A DNA stretch of 28,976 nucleotides from CAZMCT01 sp964564785 (lineage in GTDB: Bacteria; Planctomycetota; Phycisphaerae; UBA1845; Fen-1342): contig CAZMCT010000035.1 of assembly GCA_964564785.1 (NCBI GenBank), positions 1 through 28,976 on the forward strand, in the 5' to 3' direction. The notes below the pieces were generated by a model. It was not told the origin of the DNA and did not search any database. It saw only the letters and a list, made by a program, of their open reading frames with translations. Each line of letters opens with the position of its first letter. Position 1 is the stretch's first letter. The translations under genes were made by a program, and so were the position numbers. Shown here one piece after another: positions 23,301-28,976 of the stretch.

Positions 23301-23601
23301 GGCCGTGCGGCTGTTCAACGACAGCGACTATGCCCTGACCGGAGGCGTCTTCTCGCGCAGCCCGGCCAACCTCGAGCAGGCCCGGGCCGAGTGCGAATGC
23401 GGCAACCTGTACATCAACCGTCCGATCACCGGCTCACGCGTCGATTTGCAGCCGTTCGGCGGCTTCAAGCTCTCGGGCGTGGGCTCCAAGTCCGGCGGCC
23501 CCGACTACCTCGTGCAGTACTGCGAGCCGCGGACCATCACCGAAAACACGCTCCGCCGCGGCTTCGCCCCCAGCGAAGAAGTCGCCGAGGCACTGGGGTA
23601 G
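20395..23601 (+). CDS. putA: bifunctional proline dehydrogenase / glutamate-semialdehyde dehydrogenase
   Basis: Oxidises proline to glutamate in two steps within one 1068-aa polypeptide: FAD-dependent proline dehydrogenase, then NAD-dependent P5C dehydrogenase. The TIM-barrel half (about residues 140-520) shows VNVSVKLTSLYPGFDP, IHIDMEHYAIRDLTLDVFEE, LWVRLVKGAYWDSE, LQMLYGMGDPIK and the FAD-binding TPYGNMLAGMAYLIRRLLEN with TANESF. The ALDH half (about 580-1060) shows LSPWNFPLCLLTNM, KPASAAAATAARL, FVPGPGSTVGE, the catalytic Cys853 in YAGQKCSACARV, EEIFGPVL and QPFGGFKLSGVGSKSG. The position of the usual ALDH glutamate (34 residues before the Cys) is Asp819 in IADLGGKNA. There is no N-terminal DNA-binding domain, so it is not self-regulating as in E. 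coli. Residues ~84-138 are a low-complexity insertion. The ATG at 20395 is preferred; the upstream extension looks non-coding. Confidence 0.95.
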   Translation: MPGTRTEHAIEELTQTLGREMFARMRGSNPHVWDFAWWQERMLRICMQDEWFKVQAFRFIDVLPMMHSDADVARHLREYFVLPERGGRRNGAPEHGGAGRAGFVHSGHDLAARGRAEAVADNHDRAEAAAALRELEPVPTSRQLVEWVSWLMNFRRLDSLPARTMAKLARVSSGIMAGSFIAGSNLDEAERAIERLRRRQMAFTIDVLGEAALSNREGEAYQQVYMDLISELPKRAARWSPVPLVDAGDGEPVPRVNVSVKLTSLYPGFDPIAPEACKARAKDLIRPLLRAGLERGAHIHIDMEHYAIRDLTLDVFEELLMEPELRDYPHFGIVLQAYLKDGERDAVRTIDFAKRRGTPLWVRLVKGAYWDSETVWAAQRHWPSPVWEQKWQSDACYERMTRMLLENWRHTRCAFASHNVRSLAHAMAARQVLDVPGWAFELQMLYGMGDPIKLAAIGLGQRCRIYTPYGNMLAGMAYLIRRLLENTANESFLRLSADENADETRLLENPHVTGRHATPPERPITIRYEFEEPIMDPFENVANTDFTLETSRRQMQAALAAVRAELGRALPLWIGGQPVTTGQWFESRNPSRPKEVVAKIAQADAAAADRAVQAAGAAFPAWRATPPARRAEVVADAAARLEARRFELAALMALECGKTWREADADVSEAVDYCNYYAKEMVRITDHRRRRDIEGETNEYFYAPRGVVAVLSPWNFPLCLLTNMTAAALVTGNTVVIKPASAAAATAARLVDVLREVGLPAGVVNFVPGPGSTVGETLVKHPDVAVVALTGSRLTGERVQRLAAEHPTRRPGLKKVIADLGGKNAIIVDSNADLDEAIKGVIASAFSYAGQKCSACARVIVLNEIHDRFVERLVEAARSKGIGPAEDPATSIPPVIDAAALESVRTYIELGKQEARCILAVEPGKAALESGGYYVGPHIFDDVPPTARIAREEIFGPVLCILRARDFDEAVRLFNDSDYALTGGVFSRSPANLEQARAECECGNLYINRPITGSRVDLQPFGGFKLSGVGSKSGGPDYLVQYCEPRTITENTLRRGFAPSEEVAEALG

Positions 23602-23743
23602 GCCGGCGGGGGGGGCCGCCGCCCCGCCCACGGCCGGCGCATCGCGCGCGGCTCCGGGGCGGCCGCCGCGCACAACTCCTGTACCGCGCTCACGGCACCG
23701 TGGATCTCCGAACGCGAACGGCTCCTGGGCCTTTGCCGGGGCG

Positions 23744-23830
23744 GGCGCCGCGCCAACCCACCCGCACGGTAGCGCCAACAGCCACTCCCCCGGTGCCGGC
23801 ACTCCCGCGGTGCCCGTCCCCTTTTTCAAC
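23744..23830. repeat. REP/MITE-like element, right part (copy 4)
   Basis: GCACGGTAGCGCCAACAGCC, ACTCCCCCGGTGCCGGCACT and CCCGCGGTGCCCGTCCCCTT then TTTCAAC closely match copy 2. The left TTGAAAAAGG end is not recognisable. A second CTGTCCCCTT follows directly. This accounts for much of the 321-base gap before mtaB; the part before 23744 is GC-rich and shows nothing. No cobalamin-riboswitch motif was seen. Confidence 0.75.
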
Positions 23831-23922
23831 TGTCCCCTTCTTTAGCGAGCTGGTAAGGTGCTGCATTCCGGCCGGCCGACCCGCAGGGTCAACGCACGAC
23901 CGACGAGAAAGGATGCCGAGCA

Positions 23923-25341
23923 GTGGACGAACCGAGAGAGGCCCTGATCGAGACACTGGGACCACGGAACTTCACGCAACCCGCGGTGAGGAGCGAGCGC
24001 GAGTTGGTTTTCGGGCGTGCTCCGGCCCCGGTGCGCGTGGGGCGCGAGCTGACGCTCGGGGCCGGCGAGGTCTACCCGGAGATCAACTTCACCCTGCCGC
24101 CGATGCTGATCGAACCGGGCACCTGGGCGCGGGTGCGCGAGATCTATGCCGACACCATCGATGCCCTGCTGGCGCGGGCCCGTGATCTGCTGCTGCCCGG
24201 GCTGGTCGTCGAGTTCGAACACCTGCCACCCATGACGGCCGAGCCGGGCTGGGGCGCCGAATTGACGGAGCTGCTCAAGGCCCGACTCGCGGCCGCAGGC
24301 GAGGAGTGGGGGTTGGCCGCCGCCCTGCGGGTCACCATCGTTGATCTGCGTGAGGAAGTGCGGCCGCCGGCGCGGCGAAGCGGTCCGGGCTGGGAGCGCA
24401 TGGCCGCGTCGCTGGAGCAGTGCGCCGCGCGCGGCGCGGACATCTTGTCGATCGAATCTACCGGAGGCAAGGAGGTGCACGACCTGGCGTTGACCCGCGG
24501 CGACCTGGCCGGCATTGTGTTCGCGCTCGGCGTGCTCGCCCCGGCCGACATGGCCTGGCTCTGGGACCGCTTCGTCGAAGTCTCGCGCCGGCACCAGATT
24601 ATCGCCGGCGGCGACACCGCCTGCGGGTTCGCCAACACAGCCATGCAGCTCGCCGGCCAGCGGATGCTGCCCGACGTTCTGGCCGCGGTGGTCCGCGCCC
24701 TCAGCAGCGTGCGGAGCCTCGTGGCGTACGAGCGCGGCGCCGTCGGCCCGTCCAAGGACTGCGCCTACGAGGGGCCGGTGATGAAGGCCGTCGCCGGCGT
24801 GCCGATCAGCATGGAGGGCCGCTCGGCCGCCTGCGCCCATCTCTCGCCCATCGGCAACATCGCGGGGGCGATGGCCGACCTGTGGAGCAACGAGTCGGTG
24901 CCCGACGTGCGGCTGCTGTCCGGCCCCGCCCCGGTCGCCTCCCTCGAATCGCTGGCCTATGACTGCCGGCTGTTCAATGCCGCCCTCGGCCGGGTCAGCG
25001 AGTTGGAGCTGCGCGACCTGCATGTCGAGAGCGATGCGCCGCTTTCGGCCCAGGCCACGCTCATGACGCCCGAAGCCACGCTCGCCTTGGCCGAGGCGAT
25101 CACCTCGGAGCGCGGACCGTATGCTCGGACGCTGGCCGCCGGACGGACGGCCATTGCGCTGCTGGTTGAGGCCCTCGCCGACGGGGCGCTCCACGTGCCG
25201 GAGCGCGAACGCCGCTGGCTCGACCGGCTGCGGTCGGAGTTCGACGCCCTGCCCACCGATGCTGATGCGCTGCGGGTCCAGGTGCAGGCGCGGTACGGCC
25301 GCTTGTTCGAGCCGGCCGCGTACGGTCTGGCAGCCGGTTGA
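23923..25341 (+). CDS. mtaB: MtaB-type methanol:corrinoid methyltransferase
   Basis: A 472-aa homologue of MtaB, the zinc enzyme that transfers the methyl group of methanol to the cobamide of corrinoid protein MtaC in methanogens and acetogens. The zinc ligands of M. barkeri MtaB (Glu164, Cys220, Cys269) align with E178 in LSIESTGGKEVHD, C234 in AGGDTACGFANTAM and C280 in GAVGPSKDCAYEG. Other shared stretches are YPEINFTLPP (M. barkeri IPEINYAPRP), VEFEHLPPMTAEPGWGAEL, RSLVAYERGAVG, ISMEGRSAACAHLSPIGN, LWSNESV and SLAYDCRLFNAAL. Length is close to the 461 aa of the archaeal enzyme. The GTG start has AAAGGA about 12 nt upstream. No mtaC, mtaA or activator gene lies within the window, so it stands alone between putA and mgtE. 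The substrate could be methanol or another methyl donor. Its stop codon lies in a REP-like element. Confidence 0.9.
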   Translation: MDEPREALIETLGPRNFTQPAVRSERELVFGRAPAPVRVGRELTLGAGEVYPEINFTLPPMLIEPGTWARVREIYADTIDALLARARDLLLPGLVVEFEHLPPMTAEPGWGAELTELLKARLAAAGEEWGLAAALRVTIVDLREEVRPPARRSGPGWERMAASLEQCAARGADILSIESTGGKEVHDLALTRGDLAGIVFALGVLAPADMAWLWDRFVEVSRRHQIIAGGDTACGFANTAMQLAGQRMLPDVLAAVVRALSSVRSLVAYERGAVGPSKDCAYEGPVMKAVAGVPISMEGRSAACAHLSPIGNIAGAMADLWSNESVPDVRLLSGPAPVASLESLAYDCRLFNAALGRVSELELRDLHVESDAPLSAQATLMTPEATLALAEAITSERGPYARTLAAGRTAIALLVEALADGALHVPERERRWLDRLRSEFDALPTDADALRVQVQARYGRLFEPAAYGLAAG

Positions 25342-25434
25342 AGAAAGGGGGCTGGCTCCGCGCCGACACCGTCACGGGAGTGAACAGCCATTCCCGCGGT
25401 GCCACTGCCGCGGTGCCCGTCCCCTGTTTCCGCT
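25338..25434. repeat. REP/MITE-like element (copy 5), overlapping the mtaB stop codon
   Basis: Left end TTGAAGAAAGGGGGCTGGCT (25338 on), interior AACAGCCATTCCCGCGGTG and right end GCGGTGCCCGTCCCCTGTTT. The TGA of mtaB is bases 2-4 of the left end. Its right end is degenerate (CTGTTTCCG instead of CTTTTTCAA). Confidence 0.7.
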
Positions 25435-25546
25435 CCGAGTTGTGGACGTGAAGGAGCGAACTTCGGTGGCTCTGACCGGCCGCACCGCTCCCTGAAGAAC
25501 ACCGGCCGGTGCGCCGCACCGGCGACTTTAAGCTACCATCCTGCGA

Positions 25547-26923
25547 GTGGCGAGCGCGAGGCCCGACGTGAATCCGCTGGATCCGAATTCGACCGCCGAT
25601 CGCCAGTCGGGCGCCCCGCGCGCCGCGGCCGAGCGTCCACCCGACGCGGCACAGCTTGCCGGCGAGCACCCGGCCGACGTGGCCGCGGTGATCGAGTCGC
25701 TCCCGCCCGAAGAACGTGCCCAGGTCCTCGAACAACTGCCACCGGAGGCCGCGGCCGACGCCCTCGAAGAGATGGATGAGCAGGCGGCCGAAGAGGTCGT
25801 CGAGGACATGCGGCCGGAGGTGGCGGCCGTTGCGGTCGAGCGGATGGCGCTGGACGACGCGGCCGACCTGCTGGCCGAGCTGCCGGCCGAGCCGCGGGCG
25901 GACATTCTGGCCCGCCTTCCGGCGCAAGACCGGGCGCGGCTCGAGACGCTGATGACGTACCCGCCGGAAAGCGCCGGCGGGATCATGTCGCCCGAGGTGA
26001 CGGCGCTGCCCGAGGACCTGACGGTCACGGACGCGGTGACGATCCTGCGGCGGATCGCGGACGAGTCGGAGCAGGTTTACTACACGTACGTCGTGGACTT
26101 GAACACGCGGCTGGTGGGCGTGTTGTCGCTGCGCGACCTGATTCTGGCACCCGAGGGCCGCCGCCTGCGCGACATCATGCGCCGCCAGGTCGTGACCGTG
26201 CCGGTGACGATGGACCGCGAGGAGGTGGCGCGGCTCCTGACGAAATACGGCTACTACGCCCTGCCGGTGGTCGACGACGAGCGGCGACTTCTGGGTATCG
26301 TGACGGTGGACGACGTGATGGACGTCCTCCAGGACGAGGCCACCGAGGACATCCACCGGATGGTGGGGGCCGGCGCCGACGAGCGGATCGACTCGCCCGT
26401 TCCGCTGGTGCTGCGGCGGCGCGTACCGTGGCTGCTGATCAACCTCGGCACGGCGTTCCTCGCCGCGTTCGTGGTCGGCGCGTTCGAGGACACGCTCAAG
26501 CAACTGACGGTGCTCGCGGTGCTGCTGCCGATCGTCGCTGGCCAGGCCGGGAACACCGGACTCCAGTCGATGGCCGTGATGATCCGCAGCATCGCGACCG
26601 GCGAGACCCGCGGGCTGGCGCTGGCCTGGGTCCTGCTCCGCGAAGTGGCGATCGGCCTGGGGACCGGGCTGGTGATCGGGGTCACGTGCGCGCTGGGGGC
26701 CTTCGCCTGGCAGCACGACCTGCGGTTGTCGCTGGTGCTGGGCGGGGCAATGGTGCTGTGCATGCTGATCGCGACGGTCAGCGGCGCGCTCGTGCCGTGG
26801 ATCATGAAGCGGCTGGGCTTCGACCCGGCGCAGTCCGCGAGCATCATCCTCACGACGATCACGGACGTCGCGGGCTTCGCGATCTTCCTCGGGCTGGGCA
26901 CGCTGGTCCTGCTGGCCCGGTGA
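25547..26923 (+). CDS. mgtE: magnesium transporter MgtE
   Basis: A Mg2+-gated channel-type transporter of the inner membrane. The 458-aa protein has the MgtE N domain (about 35-140; HPADVAAVIESLPPEERAQV, LEEMDEQAAEEVVEDM, MALDDAADLLAELP), two CBS domains (about 145-270; YPPESAGGIMSPEV, VVDLNTRLVGVLSLRDLI, LPVVDDERRLLGIVTVDDV) and a five-helix pore domain (about 290-458). The pore domain contains RRVPWLLINLGTAFLAAFVV, PIVAGQAGNTGLQSMAVMIR and TTITDVAGFAIFLGLG. Acidic residues of the N and CBS domains that sense Mg2+ are plentiful. The start is uncertain: GTG at 25547 has no clear ribosome site, while GTG at 25568, 7 codons in, follows GCGAGG and gives 451 aa. It is about 110 bases after the REP-like element that ends mtaB and is likely a separate unit. 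Confidence 0.95.
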   Translation: MASARPDVNPLDPNSTADRQSGAPRAAAERPPDAAQLAGEHPADVAAVIESLPPEERAQVLEQLPPEAAADALEEMDEQAAEEVVEDMRPEVAAVAVERMALDDAADLLAELPAEPRADILARLPAQDRARLETLMTYPPESAGGIMSPEVTALPEDLTVTDAVTILRRIADESEQVYYTYVVDLNTRLVGVLSLRDLILAPEGRRLRDIMRRQVVTVPVTMDREEVARLLTKYGYYALPVVDDERRLLGIVTVDDVMDVLQDEATEDIHRMVGAGADERIDSPVPLVLRRRVPWLLINLGTAFLAAFVVGAFEDTLKQLTVLAVLLPIVAGQAGNTGLQSMAVMIRSIATGETRGLALAWVLLREVAIGLGTGLVIGVTCALGAFAWQHDLRLSLVLGGAMVLCMLIATVSGALVPWIMKRLGFDPAQSASIILTTITDVAGFAIFLGLGTLVLLAR

Positions 26924-26965
26924 TCAGGCGCAGCCGGCCGACCTCGGAGGGGTGCCGGTCAGGCG

Positions 26966-26984
26966 CCGTGGGCGCAGCCCACGG
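26966..26984. repeat. perfect stem-loop after mgtE
   Basis: CCGTGGGC-GCA-GCCCACGG, 43 bases after the mgtE stop, with no T tract. A second hairpin, CGCCCC-GGAC-GGGGCG, follows at about 27007-27022. They could slow polymerase or stabilise the mRNA end, or be dispersed palindromes. Confidence 0.5.
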
Positions 26985-27051
26985 ACGAACGTGGTGGCGC
27001 GGATTCGCCCCGGACGGGGCGGCAGTCCATCGTATCCGAGCCGCAAGTGTC

Positions 27052-28185
27052 ATGAAGCGTGCCCGTACTCCGCACCTGCGTGCCGCGTGGATGATGGCCG
27101 CCCTGATCCCGTGGACCCACCTCGGCTGCACCGGCATCCTCGCCGCCCGACCTGAATCCCACGCCGCGCTCGAGTTGAACCTCCCCCTCCCGCCGGCGCC
27201 CGTGCTCGCCGACGGCGACCTGTCCGTTCAATCCGAGGCAATCTTCGCCGAGATCCCCGACCGCTTCGGCAGCCACGCGCCCACAATCGCCGCTCTGCCC
27301 GACGGCACGCTGCTGGCCGCGTGGTACTCCTACTGCGGCCCGGGCGAACTCGACGGCACAGCCCTCTACCTCGCGCGCCGTGAGCCGGGCGCTGCGGACT
27401 GGTCACAACCCGCACTGCATCTCGAACGTCTGGAAGCCCTCGGCAACCCCGTGCTCTATCGCGCGGCCGAGTCGGTCTGGCTCTTCTTCGCCGCCGTGCC
27501 GGGGTCCGGCTGGAGCACCGCCCGGGTCGAATTCCAGCAGTCCTTGGACGGCGGCCACCGATGGAGCGACCCGCGCCCGCTCGGCGGCCCGCTGGGCACG
27601 AACGTGAAGTACCCGCCGGTGCGGCTCCGCGACGGATCGCTCCTGCTGCCGGCCTACGACGACCTCTGGCAGCGCGCGCTGTTCTTCCGCTCCATCGACG
27701 GCGCCGCGTGGGATTTACGGTCCGATATCTCGCTCCCCCCGCCGCAGCAACCTACGCAGCCCGCGCTGGCCGCCCTCGACGACGGCCGGCTCCTCGCCGT
27801 CATGCGCAACACCGGCCGCGGCTGGCTGTGGGTCGCGGCCTCGGACGACGATGGCCGGTCGTGGACGCAGCCGCAGGACAGCGGCTTTCCGAACCCGGCC
27901 AGCCCCGCGGCGCTGCTGAACGCGGGCGGCGGCGTGCTCGTGCTGATCTTCAACGACAGCAATACGGAGCGGCGTCCGCTTTCCGCGGCCGTCTCGGGCG
28001 ACGCCGGTCGGACGTGGCACGCGCCGCGCGTGCTGGTCGACGGCGACGGGGAATACGCGTACCCGGCCGCAGTGCTGACCGCCGACGGCCGCATTCACGT
28101 CCTGTACTCCCACGCGCGGCGGTACATCGGCCACGTCGAGTTCAACCTGGCGTGGGCCGCCGATGCAATGGTGGCGCGCCCATGA
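27052..28185 (+). CDS. secreted sialidase-like (BNR/Asp-box) protein
   Basis: A 377-aa exported protein with a sialidase six-blade propeller of the BNR_2 type. The start MKRARTPHLRAAWMMAALIP and THLGCTG forms a signal peptide; HLGC could be a lipobox, but the His at -3 is atypical. The first blade, SHAPTIAALPDGTLLAAWYS, matches the family's opening pattern. Four Asp-box motifs are visible: SLDGGHRWSDP, SIDGAAWDLRSD, SDDDGRSWTQP and SGDAGRTWHAP. VKYPPVRLRDGSLLLPAYDD and PNPASPAALLNAGGG are also typical. True sialidases need three Arg, Tyr and Glu residues that I cannot place with certainty; many Planctomycetes paralogues have unknown glycan specificity. No Shine-Dalgarno is obvious. It probably acts on extracellular glycans, outside the cell or in the periplasm. 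Confidence 0.82.
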   Translation: MKRARTPHLRAAWMMAALIPWTHLGCTGILAARPESHAALELNLPLPPAPVLADGDLSVQSEAIFAEIPDRFGSHAPTIAALPDGTLLAAWYSYCGPGELDGTALYLARREPGAADWSQPALHLERLEALGNPVLYRAAESVWLFFAAVPGSGWSTARVEFQQSLDGGHRWSDPRPLGGPLGTNVKYPPVRLRDGSLLLPAYDDLWQRALFFRSIDGAAWDLRSDISLPPPQQPTQPALAALDDGRLLAVMRNTGRGWLWVAASDDDGRSWTQPQDSGFPNPASPAALLNAGGGVLVLIFNDSNTERRPLSAAVSGDAGRTWHAPRVLVDGDGEYAYPAAVLTADGRIHVLYSHARRYIGHVEFNLAWAADAMVARP

Positions 28186-28508
28186 ATCGTTCAGGCAAAA
28201 TAGACCCTGTTAGTCTTGCAGGTTGGTCTCCGCGATCGTAACATCGTATCGTTAGGGTCGATGGGTAGGCGTGGAAACGTGGAACGCAAGTGCCGAGGGG
28301 CGGACGCTGTTTTGAGCGAGCACTCGCCCGCGCGCGGGGGGATGCCGCACCGGTCCCGCCCCCCCCCGCCCCCCCCGCGGGCCGCCGCTGGAGGACTTCT
28401 TTCGGTTCGGAGTCCAGCAGCGACGCAGTATTCGCGTACGGCAAACGACAACCGTCTCGCGGAGCGCCCTTACGGACCGCGGGACGAATCAGGAAACGGG
28501 ACACGATC
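28186..28508. other. non-coding stretch with possible promoter and poly-C tract
   Basis: A weak promoter-like pair TTGCAG (28216-28221) and TAACAT (28239-28244) with a 17-nt spacer points at the 28509 gene. TAAC-N8-GTTA (28239-28254) is a small inverted repeat overlapping it. At about 28359-28376 a run of nine Cs, a G and eight Cs lies in the would-be leader. No RNA gene was recognised. Confidence 0.35.
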
Positions 28509-28928
28509 ATGAGAAACACGCCGCAACTTGCGCCTCGGCGCACCGTGGGCGTCACCGCATTGGTCCTGGTCGGGCTGGTCGCAACACCGCTGCTGGCCGA
28601 CCCCGTCTGGTTCGGCCGACATGAAACGCGCGACCACGTCATCGACCTTTTCGAGCGCGTCGACGGCAGTACAACGTACATTGACATCAAGTACGACAGC
28701 GAGTTGGTCGGCAGTCCGAAGTTCACGCGCAACGCACAGAACGAGCTCGTGTACGTTCCGGGCGAGTGGGAGGGATACCCCGGTTACGAGGACTGCAACG
28801 GGATTGTGCGGCTGAGCTTCTGGTACCTGGACGAGGAAATCACGCCGCTGTATTTCGCGATTTCGGACACCCGCGCAGAGCTGCCCCCGAGCGGGACGAT
28901 CTACACAAGTCCCAGCACCATATACTAA
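28509..28928 (+). CDS. unrecognised small secreted protein
   Basis: A 139-aa protein starting MRNTPQLAPRRTVGVTALVL with a clear Sec signal peptide ending in TPLLA-DP (cleavage near residue 31). The mature ~108 residues are rich in Tyr, Asp and Glu. They include DHVIDLFERVDGSTTYIDIK, EWEGYPGYEDCNGIVRLSFW and a C-terminal TIYTSPSTIY. Only one Cys is present, so no disulfide is expected within the chain. AGGAAACGGGA precedes the ATG by about 8 bases. No family is recognised, and the size and alternating hydrophobic pattern would suit a small beta-sandwich. It lies alone next to an AT-rich boundary at the window end. Confidence 0.7.
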   Translation: MRNTPQLAPRRTVGVTALVLVGLVATPLLADPVWFGRHETRDHVIDLFERVDGSTTYIDIKYDSELVGSPKFTRNAQNELVYVPGEWEGYPGYEDCNGIVRLSFWYLDEEITPLYFAISDTRAELPPSGTIYTSPSTIY

Positions 28929-28945
28929 CCAGTGCAGTAAATATA

Positions 28946-28973
28946 TTGCATTTTGTTGGTTTTGTGTTATACT
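28946..28973 (+). promoter_or_regulatory. promoter-like sequence at the window end
   Basis: TTGCAT (28946-28951) and TATACT (28968-28973) with a 16-nt spacer lie in a sharply AT-rich stretch (28930-28976) that contrasts with the rest of the window. A gene just outside may be controlled by it. Confidence 0.35.
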
Positions 28974-28976
28974 TCA

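Noticed and set aside
23602..23922. Cobalamin riboswitch upstream of the MtaB-like gene
   Set aside because: No B12-box-like sequence or matching stem order; the conserved bases there belong to the REP-like element.
22110..24185. 691-aa plus-strand open frame over the end of putA and start of mtaB
   Set aside because: It is an alternate frame of real genes with no recognisable domain.
23923..25341. Initial idea of a selenophosphate synthetase or other metal enzyme
   Set aside because: The sequence lacks SelD motifs and matches MtaB through E178, C234 and C280 and several long shared stretches.
28186..28508. Cyclic-di-GMP riboswitch (GGCAAAC-like bases near 28440)
   Set aside because: The required GACGCAAAGC and tetraloop-receptor parts are missing.
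1..28976. CRISPR array, prophage or insertion sequence
   Set aside because: No regularly spaced repeats with unique spacers, and no integrase, transposase or structural phage genes were seen. The dispersed repeats are non-coding.

Overview
The window is a very GC-rich stretch (roughly 70% by eye) of a bacterial chromosome. It most likely comes from an uncultured Planctomycetota lineage near Phycisphaerae. The case for this is the mix of a DUF6677-like membrane protein, an FmdB-type zinc ribbon, a secreted PQQ-propeller protein ending in a dockerin-like 'GDVNCDGVVDFGDIN' tail, a BNR sialidase-like protein, LpxA (so a Gram-negative envelope), and many short dispersed repeats between and inside genes. 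A run of exactly 100 Ns (2659-2758) shows it is a scaffold, probably from a metagenome bin.

Layout. 107-2425 (minus): gmd, then an fmdB-like/DUF6677-like/small membrane protein operon. 2426-2842: direct repeats interrupted by the assembly gap. 2843-5252 (plus): a TIGR01777 epimerase and a glycosyltransferase. 5303-9678 (minus): pdxJ, a terminator, lpxA, glxK (overlapping lpxA) and rimO. 9793-10738 (plus): two small membrane proteins. 10739-11318: a promoter-like and terminator pair around a possible small RNA or leader. 11319-13361 (plus): panC and lgt. 13463-14605 (minus): a secreted TolB-like propeller. 15056-15343 (plus): a FlgM-like anti-sigma factor behind a close match to a sigma-28 promoter. 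15696-17923: divergent LD-carboxypeptidase and TPR genes. 18337-20135: a CoA-binding protein and, convergent to it, the PQQ/dockerin protein. 20395-28928 (plus): putA, an MtaB-type corrinoid methyltransferase, mgtE, a sialidase-like protein and an unknown secreted protein.

Most of the window is core metabolism and envelope biology: vitamins B5 and B6, lipid A, lipoprotein maturation, peptidoglycan recycling and sugar-nucleotide synthesis. There is no phage, IS transposase, CRISPR array, tRNA or rRNA that I can see. The most notable items are (i) a stand-alone MtaB homologue with all three zinc ligands but no MtaC or MtaA nearby; (ii) a family of ~95-105 bp REP/MITE-like elements with TTGAAAAAGGG ends, one of which supplies the mtaB stop codon and one a likely -35 box; (iii) repeat-derived in-frame insertions in RimO and the FmdB-like protein; (iv) a FlgM-like gene with a near-consensus sigma-28 promoter; and (v) a possible ~125-nt structured transcript upstream of panC.

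All calls come from reading the sequence and from memory of protein families. No database search was possible.
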